A DNA stretch of 64,000 nucleotides from Vitellaria paradoxa (lineage: Eukaryota; Streptophyta; Magnoliopsida; Ericales; Sapotaceae): positions 2,448,562 through 2,512,561 of the forward strand of contig CM034241.1 in the NCBI GenBank assembly GCA_019916065.1. The letters run 5' to 3'. Shown piece by piece: positions 33,915 through 47,298 of the stretch (position 1 is its first letter; each line of letters begins with the position of its first letter). Below the pieces are notes generated by a model that was not told where the DNA came from, did no database searches, and saw only the letters and a program-made list of their open reading frames with translations. Both the position numbers and the translations under genes were made by a program.

Positions 33915-36138
33915 CTCTCTCTTTCCAGAACAATTTGTACCCTTCTGTGTAATTGTGCTATTTTCTATGACTAGCTTATTGGAGAAATGCAGTTAGGGCT
34001 ATAAAAAACAAATCAATTGCTTGAGATTTGGTTGAGTTCAATTTAATTAGTTATAAACTTGTTCAAGTTCAACTTGAAATATAAATGACCTGAACCTGAG
34101 TTATAATTTTTAACTTGATATATTATTGAAAGTAATAAGAATTCAGATAGATAAATTAATACTAAATACATATATATAAGATATCAAATTATTTGAGTTC
34201 GGCTTTATTTAAAAGTTCACTAAAGTTTTACTCAAATAATAAACAAATCAAGCTTGAATAAAAATTTTAAGCTCTTTAAAATTTAACAGTTTAATTCAAA
34301 AATTTTACAAATGAGTATGGTACATTTACACCCCTATGGCCCGATTAGATACAAGAAATCAGAAAAAAAAAAAAAAACACCACGAAATAGGTCAATCTTG
34401 TTCACAAAAATTTATAGATAAAAAAAAAAAAAACTAAATATAAACAAATAAAAACCCTAATCTTACCAGAATCGATAAAATCATTGAACAAATCACAGTA
34501 AATGAAATTAATACGCATTTGATATTGAAATTTCAAACTAAATCACTCAAATCGTATAAACCCACTTCACTAAGGAACTCAAAATTACATTGAAGAAGAG
34601 AGTATGAGATCGTGGATGAGTAGGGGGGTAAGAAGAGGTAAAACAGGCCAATTTCATCCCTGGGAATAATTTTTGAAGATTTCGTATTCTCTCAAAAAAT
34701 ATTACGCTTTTCTTTTTAAACAAGTAAGGAGAATGATTATTACAGGGAAAAGATTTACTTCCCAATTAAACAAAAACTATCACGCCAAGGACTAATACGG
34801 GAATGTCATATAGCGGCTTGCTTTACTGATAGTCAATCGTACTCCTAACTGCAATTCTCTCTCTCTCTGGGCTCAATTTTTCATGTTGGTTCATTGCTGG
34901 AGTTTGGGTTTGAAATTTGAGGACTCATCAGTATTCTTTCTCACCCATTATCCATTTTTCCATTGGGTTAGAATTTTATTATTATTATTATTTATTATTA
35001 TTATTTTTAACCATTAACCAAGAGACCACATAAGCAAAAACAAGAAGTCAGAACTCAGGAGTGTAAACAATCATAGAGAAATAACAGAACGTTGGGGGAC
35101 ACAGAGAGATTGAGAGACCATGAGAGTTTTTGACTCAACGGAGCATACATAAACAGTATATACAGAATTAAGATATATATATTTTTTAACTTGCTTCTTA
35201 AAAATCATTTTTTGAGACAACGCTTTCATCAAATAAAAAGACACTAAATAAAAGTCGTTTAAATAAGCCGCTTTTGATTAAAAGTGTTTAATCAAATACC
35301 GTCTGTAGTCAAAATCAATACTAGTTCAATCTCCTCTCTTTATAGCCATTTTTTACTATAATTCAGTCGCAAAAAAATCAAGTGAAGCTTTCCTCCCAAA
35401 CATAGAATGATAGGGGAAAAGGATTGTGGCAAATTATGAAATAGATTCCGAGATTCCAACTACTCGTCGATTCCAAAATTACTGACGTGGAAAACTTAAA
35501 AAATCCAATCTGCGAAGGTCCTGTAAGGAAAACAAAAATCAGATCATTTTCTCTAGCAAGTTTAAAAAAAAAAAAAAGAAAAAAAAAGAACAGAACAAAA
35601 AGAGCAGAGAAAACGCCTAATTCTCGTCAACCGCCATGACCCATGAGGATAGAAAGAGCGGTTTGGGGATCAATCACATATAATCGGTAGAAAAATTAAG
35701 GAATAAAACAAGAATGGCTAGTTCTTACCCTTACTGGCAGTTTACACGGTAAGGTTTGAACTTGTGAAGAAGGGAGGGATGGAACTAGCACTGTGGCTAA
35801 GAAAGATAGCGGGGAGTTTATGACTAAAAGGAAATTGGTTAATTAAAAACACTTTCAACCTAAAGTCCGTCTTTCCAAAAAATTCTGGCCCAAGACATTA
35901 TTATCATTCAGCATCGTCGTCATTTAATAAAAGCGCTGTGTCATCGAATCCTAATTCTGTATATACGGCTCGACGTTTGTCCATCTGGCCAAAAACTGAC
36001 TCAGGAATTCCATTGTCCCCAAATATTCACCGGCATAAGGTGCTTTTGTTCATGGCAAAACTCTGAAAGCAAATATAAAATGCAGATCACCTAGTCAATG
36101 CAGTACATAGGTTTTTTTTTTTTTTTTTTTTCAGACAA
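33915..36138. other. Non-coding stretch
   Basis: 34010-34340 has the low-complexity, foldback texture of an old MITE (AAGTTCAACTTG, CAAGCTTGAATAAA), without definable ends. The rest shows no ORF or repeat I can support. Confidence 0.45.
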
Positions 36139-38799
36139 CTAATCCTGGCCACGTCCAAAGCTGTCGTGCTTCTCCTGTTGCCACCCAAAGCCGCCTTGTC
36201 CATCGCGACCCATGTCGCCGGAGTAGAACTTATCTCGTTTGTGCTGTGACAAGTGAGGAGGTGGTGGTGGAGGATACAAAGGCTGTGGTGGTGCCAATAT
36301 ACCTTTGCCTTCCCTAGTATCCATAGCATTCCCACCCTGTGCTGGTTCCATGACCTTATTTGCTGAAGAAGGGGCCAAAACTCCTGCTGCATTCAGTCCA
36401 TAATCCCCCTGAAAGAACAAAGTTCTTCCCTGAGAATCTGACATGGCAGAAAAACCCCGCAGATCCTTGCCCCATAGGTGAAGGTCCAGACGGTGCAGCA
36501 CTAGTTGGTCCCACATTCCATGGCCTAGGAAAACCTCGGAGAAATTCATACCTCCTGCTGGAGCCGGTGGGAAACCTAAAAGCGACCCCTGTTCCGTAGC
36601 AGTTCTGGTGCGGAATCGGGTCGTGGCATCTCATAGGGAGAACCATAAAATGGTTGAGCTCCAGCAGGTGGAAAAGGAGGATAACCGAATGGAGGGTGAA
36701 CCAGAGCTGGATTTGAATTAATTGGCACTGCTGCAAAATTAGGTAGCTGATGGCGTGCATAGGAGGGTAATCGGCGAATGGGGCTTCAGATGGAACTCCT
36801 GGCAGTTTGTCCAGCGACTGACCGGATTCTAGTTGCATCCCACCTTGTGTGTCGAAGCTATGCTGAGGGAAACGGTTCTGGGTGTCAGGTGTGTCAAATC
36901 CTGGGGCACGGTTGTTGTCTGGTTGTGGTTCTGATTGATGATTTGAATTTTGCCCAAAAACGGTGGTGCTGCTGGCTTTGATGGTATGACCCCTGCCAGG
37001 TTGTGTGCGACGGGCTTTATCTTCGCGGTCATGAACCTGGGAACTGGAATTAGGAGAAAAAACTGGTCTTGGTGGTGCTCGAGCGGTGGAATCTGAAGCT
37101 GTTGATTGTTTGGCACTGACGGCCTCCGATTCATTTCCATCTTTCTCTGTATTGGGGTGAAGAAGATCAGCATGATTCTCGTGAACATGAGATTCAAATT
37201 CAGTCTTCTTTAGAAAGGATTTGAAACAATGCGGAGCTGCACAGATGAAGATCCCTTCCATCATTTTGATTGTCTGAATCTTCTGAATACGCTCATCACA
37301 ACTGTGAAACATCACACACAATAAGCAATTGCTCAAGACCATTTGCCAATCACTTTGGGCATTCTGGTGCAACCACCTTCATAACGTAGAAAAGAGCTGT
37401 ATTTTGACAGTTCAATCCTCCTAATAATATGTTCTTTTTTTTTTTTTGGGGGGGGGGGGGGTATGGCCTGTTTGCAAATACTGGTCTTAAAAAGCTGACA
37501 ATGAATAACATAAATGACAATGACACAAAATTATTGAACATGTCCTTACAGGTAGCAGATAGAATCACTCCTTGCGCAATCAAGACAGAAGGCATGTTCA
37601 CAAGGGCTCTACAAAAGCACAAGACTTGTAAGTGCACAAATATGAAATCAAGTAATCAGAACTCATCCAGGACATGTCCGCGGGTAAGGATTATCAACAT
37701 ACAAGGACACACTCATACTAAGGATACATATCAAATGTTTCCCCTTGCATGATACAAAAACATAGTCTACGGACGAAGTACAATAGAAACTTTCCAATGA
37801 CTTGTACAAGAGCAGGATCTCCTTTAACAGTAATTAGGGGCATGCAAATAAACCAACAGAATGAACCCCATTATTTTTTCTTGGTCTAAAGTTCATTAAA
37901 AATTCCTCAACATGCCATTTATACTTAAGGCAAAATCTAAACAATGAGGGACTAACGTTATCAGGATTCCGAGGAGCTAACTAAATAGACCAAATGACGT
38001 CATGTTTCTCTATGTAGGATGTAGTTCTAATCAAGAATAAACATACAAAAATATATAAAGAAATAGACAAAAACACAAAAAGATTATACAAATAAATAGA
38101 CAGATAAGATATGGTGATTACGAGATTAGTAACCATGACACGCTGCACTTATATCCAAAAAAAAAAAAAAACACCAAAATGTGATTAACATTGAGTATTA
38201 GACATTGATGTTAAGGTGCATATTAGCGGATGGCCTTCTGCATGGCCTGGGAGGCACAGCTAACTTTGAGTTTGAGTTTCAATTTGAATTTTATTCCTTC
38301 ACGAGAGCAAGACTAACTCCAGCTTAGAGGAATTTCCTTTTACTCCTCAATTTATTTATTTATTTTTTTCATATGATATATCCTTCCAGAGAACATGAGG
38401 GCAATAAATGTTGTCTCCTGGAATTATCTTCAGATAAAATAAAATCATCCCACTTAACTAAGACTAGAAACAATATTTAAACTTGAGAAGATAGAACTTG
38501 AACAAACATGAGGTTCAGATCATGAAACTGATGTTACTGCACCTACCAAGCGACCATATATAGCAATTGGAAAATCACAGCGGACACAAAAATGAACCCG
38601 TTCACCTAGCTGGCGACGGGATCTGCGACCTACAGTCTACAAGTGAAGCAGCAGTTGCTGAGCCAAGGCCCTTGGCGACGGGAAGATCTGCAAGGACTAA
38701 GTTGTCAGGGCATGCAACTGTCACAGAGTCCACGGGCACGGGCTTTGCCACTGCACCACCTTCTGAGGGTGCAACAGTGCTGAGCCGAATCTGAAGCAT
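36139..38799 (-). CDS. HAKAI: HAKAI-type RING/C2H2 E3 ubiquitin ligase, frame broken by indels
   Basis: Coding exons on the minus strand are 38547-38799, 37550-37608 and 36139-37301. The start MLQIRLSTVAPSEGG and VTVACPDNLVLADLPVAKG match plant HAKAI. Exon 1 ends ERVHFCVRCDFPIAIYGRL, exon 2 is SPCEHAFCLDCARSDSICYL, exon 3 opens CDERIQKIQTIKMMEGIFIC: together the RING finger, followed by the C2H2 part (CAAPHCFKSFLKKTEFESHV). The long Pro-rich tail ends ..DSFGRGQD. Plant HAKAI is part of the m6A mRNA methyltransferase complex. Splice phases agree, but the frame shifts at about 38637, 36750, 36592, 36540 and 36460 while the encoded sequence stays recognisable on both sides of each. This is either a recent pseudogene or assembly indel error. 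Intron 1 is 938 bp and intron 2 is 248 bp. Confidence 0.85.
37435..37461. repeat. T13-G14 homopolymer junction
   Basis: Thirteen T followed directly by fourteen G, in the second HAKAI intron. Lengths in such runs are unreliable in most sequencing data. Confidence 0.85.
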
Positions 38800-40581
38800 C
38801 TTCAAGCAACAACTTCCCTCCCCTTATTAGCTGCTAACCTAAAAGGGTCACCTCAAAATCTTCAACTTGAAATCAATTATTCTCCCCTTCTGCAGAAGAA
38901 TAGGTGGGCGTCATTTACATGGACTGTTAAGGTAGAAATAGGATCAAAAACACAAATTAATTTCCCCAAAATAAATATAATTCCGAGTAACGGGTACTGT
39001 CTACTATATGTTGCTATACAGTGAAGGTTTAGTGTAAAATTCTAGCTAATTTGGCTTATCGGTTTCAGTTTTTAGATATTATTCTTGAGATTTTACCTCA
39101 TATTATGTTGCCAAGGATGGGACTTCCTCGTTGCTCTAGTCCAAAGGATGGTTTTTGGGTTGTGCAATGTTTTTCTGTTCCTTTTCAAGTGTAGATATTC
39201 TATGACTTGCATAGATAACTACATTCTTTAGTTATAAAGAAAAACACCAAGTGATTCTAACATGGACTGCCACACCGAATGTAGTCTTTGTTTGCAACAT
39301 ATAGCAGACGGTACCAGTTACTTGGAATTATATTCATTTGGGGGGAATGAGGGTTTAGAGCCAATAAGAAAGAGAATGGTAGTAAACTGAAAACAGATTT
39401 TTTTTTTTTTTTTCATCATTTAGAGGGGCTAAGGATAGAAATTTACAGAGAAAAATTTTATGGAGTTTCAATTTTCTGGTTTGTGAAGTGAACTAAAAAC
39501 AGTTTTATTTCTTTCATTTTTTTTTTTTTTTTCATTTTGAGGTCTAAGGAATCAAAATTAGAAACAACCAAAAAGATTTTATGAAGTTTCAATTTTCTGC
39601 TTGGTAAAGTGCATTGAAAATGGAATTCACAATATTACTTCTTTTTTTTTTTTTTTTTTCATTTTGAGAGGCTAAGGAAACAAATATAGAGTTTAAGAGA
39701 GGTGACGTTTCAATATTCAGATTACAAAATAAATTGATAATACACTAATTTACAAAATAAATAAATACTTCCTTTTCTTCTCTCTGAAAGCGCAAAGAAG
39801 AAACAAATACAGCCTTGCAGTTAAAACAGAAAAGCAATCTTTTTTCCCATCTTAAAGCCTAAGGAAGCATGGTCAGTGAGGCACCAAGTTGGAAAGGTCC
39901 TTGTGGGGAATAAGGTACTGGAGTATTGGAGCCAGGATAGAAGAAGAGACTCACACAAGAAAACAACATCAGAAGTGCCGTAAAGCTGGAGAGAACTAAA
40001 ATTGATCAAAATATTGAAATCAATCCACAGCTCTTAAAGGCCTAAGAACAAAACCCTTTTTTTGGGTCTCAGGCAAAGCATGGTGTACTCAACATATGTA
40101 AGTTTTTCTTCCATCATTTTTAATTAATGCATGTACAAAGAGAAAAAAATACACACAGCTAAAAAAAATAAATAACTATATATATATATATATATAAAGA
40201 TTTCTGGCCTAAACTACAAAATCTGGATAAACTGTTAAATAAGGATTTCTGGTCTACTGAATACAAGTAAATTATGCATCAAACGCAACATATAGCAAGA
40301 CTAAGAAAATACATATTCTGAAATTTCTAAAAAAAGTAGACAGTTTTCTTAAATCAAAACTCTCTCTAGTCTCAACCGTGAAGATAGAAAGGTAAAAGTC
40401 GACGCATAAAACACAGAAGCATACCTGCGCAGAGTGTGTGTTCGGACAGAATGATGACTGACTCTCTTTTCAAACCAGAATCATCAATGCCCCACCAAAA
40501 AAAAAAAAAAAAGACGAATTAGATACTAAATCGAAGAGAGGGACGGAGAACAGACTAAAGTAAAGTCGAAATCAACCTTAC
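38800..40581. other. Probable 5' untranslated/intron region of the HAKAI-type gene
   Basis: No coding ORF. Three long T runs (39398, 39519, 39641), each followed by a similar phrase (TTCATTTTGAGRGGCTAAGGA, CAATTTTCTG, TTATGGAGTTTC), form a diverged triplicate of about 122-bp period at about 39395-39720. If the promoter at 40629 serves HAKAI, this region is a 5' UTR intron. Confidence 0.4.
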
Positions 40582-40638
40582 CAGATGAAAGAGTTCGCTT
40601 CGATGCCTCAAGGCTGGTGAGATGTTTGGTTTATATAG
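40582..40638 (-). promoter_or_regulatory. Candidate core promoter and leader exon of the HAKAI-type gene
   Basis: On the minus strand a TATA box CTATATAAAC lies at 40629-40638. About 48 bp further on, a good splice donor CATCTG|GTAAGG ends a putative non-coding exon at 40582. A second donor-like GCGCAG|GTATGC is at 40425/40424. The HAKAI ATG is 1.8 kb downstream, so a leader intron is required. This is inferred from motifs only. Confidence 0.35.
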
Positions 40639-43166
40639 ACGGATGAGAAGGTCGATCGTCCTTCACAGATTCGAGAACTATTGATGGATCTCGTTAAATC
40701 CTGTTAGGTGGAGACTCGAGTGCTGTCTCTGCATCTGGTGAAAGGAATAAATTCTCTGGAAAATCTGCTTTCTGCGCGCTGATGAAGGAGAGAAGATGCT
40801 TGAGAGAGAGGAGAAGGAGAACAAATTACCCAAAAAAAAAAAAGTTGAGACGAAGATGGAAGAGAGGGTTTCGGCCCCCCCCGCAGGCGGAAAGAGGAGT
40901 GCACATCTCGAAGTCGACGTCGTTTAGAACTATGTATTATGGAATAAAAAAATTAATTTTTATTCATTAAAAAACCTAATAAAAAATAAAGACCGGGGGC
41001 TGGGGGACTCTTGGGTCAGATATGTATAATTTCATTTGTTAGATCGATTGGTTTATATTTAATAATTTATCATTCACATTTAAATAATTTTTTTAATTCA
41101 ACTCTATATACAATCAATTAAAAATAATAACTACCATATATATCTTATTATAAATTACAAACCCAAATTCTATATAAATCAAACACCAAAAAAAAAAAAA
41201 AAAACTCTTCCTTCTTATTTTATCTTGATCTTATTACTGGCAAAAAAAATTCCTAAACAAATAAATAAATTTCTAAAATATAAATAAATAAATTCCACCT
41301 GTCTTATCATTGGTAAAATTATCCATGTAAACATTTACTTATATCATCGAATCAATTTTTTTAAAACTAAAAATAAAAAATACTGGAGTAATCACATTTC
41401 TATGAATAAATAAAAATAAATATAGATTTAAAAGAAAATTAATGAAGATGTAAGATAAAAAAGAAAATTTTGAAAGATAAAAAGAAAATTTTGAAAAATA
41501 AAAATACTACCCCAATACATTTGTAGGAAGGAATGTGAGATTTATTTAATTATTATCTTTTTAAGAATTTATTATTTATTTGTTAGGGATTAATTTTGTC
41601 AGTAATAATATAAAATTAGAAGAATAGCTTTTTATATATATATATATATATATATATTCTTTTATTTGAGTTGCATAGAATTTAGGCTTGCAATGAGGGG
41701 CTGGCTGTTCCATTTCTTACCATTTATTCTTCTCTTTATTGTTTCTGTATAAATTGCGGATGTGGCGTTACGATCATGCCAGAGGCAAAATGTAATAGGC
41801 GGGGGTATGTCATGGGCAAAGACAAAGAAGTGAGAAAAAGAGCTACAAAAAAAAGTGAATTCACTGAGAACAATCTATTATATTATATATATAGGTTATG
41901 TTTGGAGTGATAAAAAATAAGATAAAAATGAAATAAGTTATGAGTTCATAATTCGTACAATGAGATAAAAAATGAATTGTTTTTTAAAAATTTTAAGAGA
42001 TTTTTAACAAGAATTAGTGCGTCAAATGCATCCATAAATAATATATAATATTTCATATTAAACATATATAAAGTAAAGTCTGGAGTGTCGCTATACCACG
42101 TAAAATCTATTTGTGCTATCTAATTATAGGTTATCTTTAAATTTTTTATTTATATATATATGTTAATTTTAAATATATTATCTTAATTATAATTATACAA
42201 TTTAAAAAGAATTAATATATACATAATTACCACTTATTCACAATTTTAAACTAAAATAATGATGTTTTAATTTAATCGAGCGATTCTTGAAATCCATCTT
42301 GAGTTTAAATTTTTATCGAATCGAGTTTGAATAAATTAAAACTCGACTCAGCTCATTTCTCAGCTCATTTCGTTTTTCCCACCCTACATCCAAACGCAAT
42401 AAAAATGAGAAGCCTTTTTTAATGAACCTGCAAAAACTGCGTTTAACTAATTAGTTTCTTTATGCTAATGAATTTTGTAATAAAAACAAAATGAAGTGAA
42501 ACCATTGAATGATTCCAAAGAAAAAGTTCAAACAGTAATGATATGAAACTTAAAAATACCAATGTGGAAGCATTTCTCTCATCTAAATTGTTGAATCACA
42601 ACTATAAACATCAAGGATTTCAAAGAACAAGATCAAACATTAAAAAAAAAAAAAAAAACAACAACAACAACAAAAAAATGAAAATAGCTTTAAGAAAACC
42701 TGCCAGTGCCGATGTGGAAAGCTTCTTTTGATATAAATGTTGAGTCAATTATATTGTACAGTGTTTCTACAGCAGTATATATATAGCTGTATCTATAATG
42801 ATCGTAAAACTTAGTGAATACAAAAAATGAAATAAAATAAAAAATGTGGCACTAAATATCTAAAAACAGCGATTAAGCTGGAGTCCCAATTTCTACCCAA
42901 AAAGAATGGCTTATATTGATTGCCCTAGAACCTGACTGCAGCAAGCCAATTTAGCTCTCCCATGGATATTTTTCTTCCCTTCTTAGTGTAGGGTCAGTTG
43001 TTGAAACAAATAGGTTAGAAAATCTTCCCTTGTATCCAAGAAATGAATTGTAGGGGAACAAAATGAAAAATGTTGCTCAATCACGCTTGTCCAACCTTGG
43101 CTCGGAAAGATCTGACCTCATTTTCACCGTAGAAAAAAAAAAATAAGCTATAAAAAGCAGGAGTCC
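40639..43166. other. Intergenic stretch
   Basis: A GC-rich island with CGACGTCGTTT lies at about 40700-40930. AT-rich sequence follows, with (AT)n at 41634-41656 and a 140-bp MITE at 41894. ORFs on both strands around 40704-40970 overlap each other and look spurious. Confidence 0.5.
41894..42033. mobile_element. 140-bp MITE
   Basis: The ends GGTTATGTTTGGAG and (inverted) GGATGCATTTGACG are imperfect inverted repeats flanked by ATA on both sides (41891-41893 and 42034-42036). The interior resembles the 20701 MITE (TCATAATTCGTACAATGAG against TCGTAATTCGTGTAATGAG). Confidence 0.5.
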
Positions 43167-46100
43167 TCATTTGTTTCCTCTTCTTGGTTCACTATACAGA
43201 ACAACTCCAATGACAGTAAGCATGTAGCCAAGCATCCCTATTACTGACACAGGATTCTTGAATATTAGAATGGAGACAACCACCGCAACAGCACCTTTTG
43301 CATTTCCCAGGACCTGGAATTTTGACAAATTTCAGCCTCAAAGTGGACAAGATCCATAGAAGAATTGTTGAAGGGGGCAAATGTCACGAAAGATGAGCAT
43401 TAGCAAGAAAGAAATATAGAAAGACTATCAAAATGAAACCATCTGCATAATTTTTTCACAGTGCATATGCTTTATATGTTACGTGTCCTCAAGCAAGAAT
43501 AATTTTAATAAAAGATCTTAACATGCGCTTGAATTGCCAACAAGAAAGTTGCTTCAAATTAATTATTATTTTTTCTCTGACACATCTCTGGCTTCCTTCA
43601 AGGTGCGGAATTTTTTGAATTTCTACGTTTATAGGAAGTGAGTTCACCCTACTTCTAATTTTTGAGTCTTATATGTTAAAAGTATTTTGATATACATTGC
43701 TGGGCAATTTCACTAACAGCTTAAGCTTTTGATATAATCATTGGATATAGCATTGTCATTAACAACATTCCTTGTTTGTTCTGGCGCACTTTTTTCTTCA
43801 CTTACGACAACATGTATGTGGTCGAAAAAGAACTACTTCTCTATGCTCAGAAACCAACTATATCACCCAACCTCAGCCGTCTGCAGACTTATCCCATCAC
43901 ACCCAGCTACCTGCTAATAAACTAATTAAACTTTCTACTATAGTCCTATATCCACTATTCTTCCTTCCTATGGGGAATCAGTTTGTCATACCACGTCCAA
44001 TGTTGTCTGCATCTGTGCTACCTTGGCTGGAGGGGGGGATAAAACTAAATGGTCTCAAGGTTGAGAAAGAAGCTGGTTGTGGATATTCAAAAAGCCATCT
44101 TAGAGTAAATTTTGGAGCCATTTCAGTTGGTGCTTGGGCAAAGCTCAGATATACAAATCAACTAGGAAAGTGAAAAAACATTCCATCTATACTTGTGAGG
44201 ATATTATAGTTTCCAGTGTATAAATTGCACTGCAAATAATTCTAAGCATAAAGCACAAAATTAATGACAATGCTATATCCAACCAGCTAACAACAGCAAC
44301 TATGAATGGATCTAGAGAAATATTTTCATCAACCAAAAAGCCCATAAATCTACACAGCATTAACCATTATTGTCAAGTACAGCAACCAACACCGTGCTCA
44401 CCACACAAAACTGTGATAACAACAATATGTTGCTAGGATCATTAGAAATGCAAATGAAAATATTGGAAAGAAGCTACCTAAACAATGAAATGGAATTAAT
44501 GTAATCCATTGTTCATGATTTTAGTTATTTATAGTTAAAAAAAAAAAAAAAAAAAACATAAAGTTAAACAGTACTATTGCTTTCTGATCTATCTGTCACT
44601 GAAAAAGTAAGCTTAAGGAACATTTGACAAAAAACCAGTTTGATAACAATTATCTTCACAAGGTCATTGGAAAGCTGGACATGCATGTGAATATCTACTC
44701 AACAAGCTTAGGCTATGTAAGTGGTCCATACTCAAAAGTGAAAGGAAGCAAATAAAGAAAGAATATAATGTAGTAATCATATCCCAATCACCATGCAGAA
44801 AGTCCCTTTATTCCTTTTATTTTAAATTTTAATTACAAAGAAGAGACAGCTGTTCTTTGTAGCCATTGCTAGAATGACTGCATAATAAAGACATAGACCC
44901 AACTAAAACAGGAAAGGTACCACTGTAGAACAGGTGCATACCTGGAGAGTCAAAGCACTGGTGGGTTTAGTGACCAAGAAATTGGTCCAAATTCACGAAA
45001 TAAAGCCGAAGGCAGAAATTGAAGAGTAGATACCAAATTATTTTCATATCGTTTCTAGCAAGAGCTATCGTGATCCCAACCACATTTTGCTCCATCAACA
45101 ATGTCGCAGGAAGTAAGAATAAAACAGCTATTGGTGCCATATACAGCAAAAGGTTCATAGAATTTAGTTTTTCCCTGGAAAAGAATTAGAAAATTCTATA
45201 CTCAGTTTTCAGTACGAAAGTAGATACATAAATGTAAAACAAAAGCGATGACCTCCAAGATCTCTATGATTTTGATAGTGACTAAAAGTGAAAAAGTAGT
45301 TAATTACCCTTCAGAGGATAGCAAAATCCCTTGAAGCACTGACTTTAATGCCCTTGCAGCTGTAGCACCAACACATACCATAAACCCAAACAAATGGAAG
45401 CTTGGTTCAGCCTGAAGCCACAAAACACAGTGATAATTAGAAATTCTTTTAGTTTCCTCTCAAAACACACTTCTACTAACATTTATGCAAAATATCCCTA
45501 CCAAAGGAAGAGAGGGGAAAAAAAAACAAAAAGCTGAATATTGTGTCCAACTCAATGGCTTCTGCAACACAAACTTAAATCTCATCACCGGTTTACCATA
45601 GAAATGATCAAACTATCATAAATCGTTCACTATTCTGTGCATGTTAAGACAGGTTTAGCTGAATGTGCAAACAGTTGGCCAATGAAATGCCTACACTCAC
45701 ACCTTGAGATTCTAAATCTTGGCAGTGCCTACTGCATAAATTCTTAACTATCAAATATTCTGATTCATAAAGCATAAGAAGCTACCCACCTCTCTCTCTC
45801 TCTTTGTGACCCTAAAAGGAAAAATTGGTATCAAAAAAAAGAAATTACCGTCAAAGGAACACAAAAATAAAGTCAATTAGAAAGAGATGTATTTGTTGCC
45901 AGCTAACACCATAACACCTTTTGGGCACCTTTTGAAAAATCCACAAAAAGGAAAAAAAATAGAATTGGTGTCTAAACTAATTTAAAGTTGGTAACAGAAT
46001 CCATGGAGCTGAAGTTAAGACTCATCAGATAAAAAACAGAGACAAGACAAGTGAGTTTTGAAAAGACTTGGATCATTCATCTTCAATACTCCTAGATGTG

Positions 46101-47077
46101 AGGGTGCCTAATACTTGCAGTTAATTTTTAGCTTTCAGACTCGTCGATGATATCTTGCAGAATAACCATGGATATTATATCTGCAATATTCCTATTTCCA
46201 TCAAAGTTAATCCCAAAAACAGTAATTTTGTTCATTAAATAGAACTTAACCATAGTGCACAGATAAGAAATTTTTGTCTACAATTCAAGTGTTCCATTTC
46301 TCATCCAGGAAGGAGATTAAAAAATACTTACTGTAAGGAGTTAACAATAATAAGAACCTAAAATATTTAAAAACTTCCAGTTAAGATCTATTCCAATCTG
46401 GAAAAATAAAATTTAATAACTGTAGAGATCCGATTGAAAGATGTCCTCCTAAATTACTAATTATGTAAATATGAAAAGATGTCCCATTGATTTTCTAGTT
46501 CTGCAAGATGTCTGAAAATTCTGTAATTCAAACAGATTAAAACCACAAGTCAATGCCCAATTAATAGAATCAAAGCTCAGAGAAGACAAAATTAATCAGC
46601 AAAGAAATTAGTAGAACACAAAAGCGAGAACTTTTACCCCACTGGCAATGATAACCCCCGTGACGACAGGAATGAGAGTCAGATACGTAAGCCAACCCTC
46701 CCTCTTCACCGTCATGATATAAGCAAAGAGCGCCGTGAAGAAGGGCGTGGTGGCCCCAACCGCCTGATTAAACGACACAGGGAGGTACCGGAGCGAAATG
46801 TTCCCACTGACCACCGAAGTACAGAAGACCAGGCTCAGAGTAGCGATCTTTACGAACTGAACCCGAGACCGAATCGTCTGCAAGGCACGAACTTCATCCA
46901 CACAATCGCCACGTAACTCAGCAGCGCGCAGGCCGTCATGTGGCACATGGTGAGGAAGATCGGGTACTTGAACCCGTAGTTGCTGAGCAAGTACTTGTTC
47001 AGCAGCAGAACTCCAATGTTCGATGCGTACCACGCCGAGACGAGCCCGATCGTGAACCATCGGCTCGAACCCTTCAT
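43167..47077 (-). CDS. TPT/DMT-class sugar-phosphate or nucleotide-sugar translocator, frame broken by indels
   Basis: Four coding exons on the minus strand: 46638-47077, 45308-45411, 44942-45174 and 43167-43313, with consistent GT..AG sites and phases (about 307 residues when spliced). Conserved blocks include [80 protein letters not shown] and [20 protein letters not shown], ending SEPRRGNK. The family has about ten membrane helices; the closest plant relatives, as I recall them, are Golgi antiporters, some carrying UDP-uronic acids. Substrate here is not provable. One base is missing at about 46884 (VP/LQTIRSR) and about four extra bases cluster at 44985-45020 (LLFN..NFLVTK). This is a pseudogene or assembly error; expression data would decide. 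Confidence 0.88.
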
Positions 47078-47280
47078 CGGAATCCGAGAATTCTAGGGCT
47101 TTGTTGGTCTTTGGTTGCTAGATCTGGAAATGGCGGGTCGAATTGGAGGGTTCTAGATAGAGAAAGAGATGAGGAAGAGATGATGCGAGAGGAAGAAATT
47201 TCATGGATCTGAGGGGGTTTACATGAGAGAGAGCTGTGGAATTTGAAGCGTCAATTGAAAGCTCTTTTGTCTGCGTTATA

Positions 47281-47298
47281 AGTATATATATATATATA
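47281..47298 (-). promoter_or_regulatory. Candidate TATA region of the translocator gene
   Basis: An alternating TATATATATATATA tract about 205 bp upstream of the ATG on the minus strand, followed by a CT-rich leader (CTCTCTCATGTAAACCC). It could also be a plain microsatellite. Confidence 0.35.

Noticed and set aside
36139..37372. Treating the 338-residue minus-strand ORF as the real HAKAI C-terminus
   Set aside because: After about 36750 this frame stops resembling the family, while other frames continue the expected sequence, so frameshifts were inferred.
43772..44173. 133-residue plus-strand ORF inside the third translocator intron
   Set aside because: No recognisable domain, opposite strand to the host gene, no supporting splice or promoter signal; likely chance.
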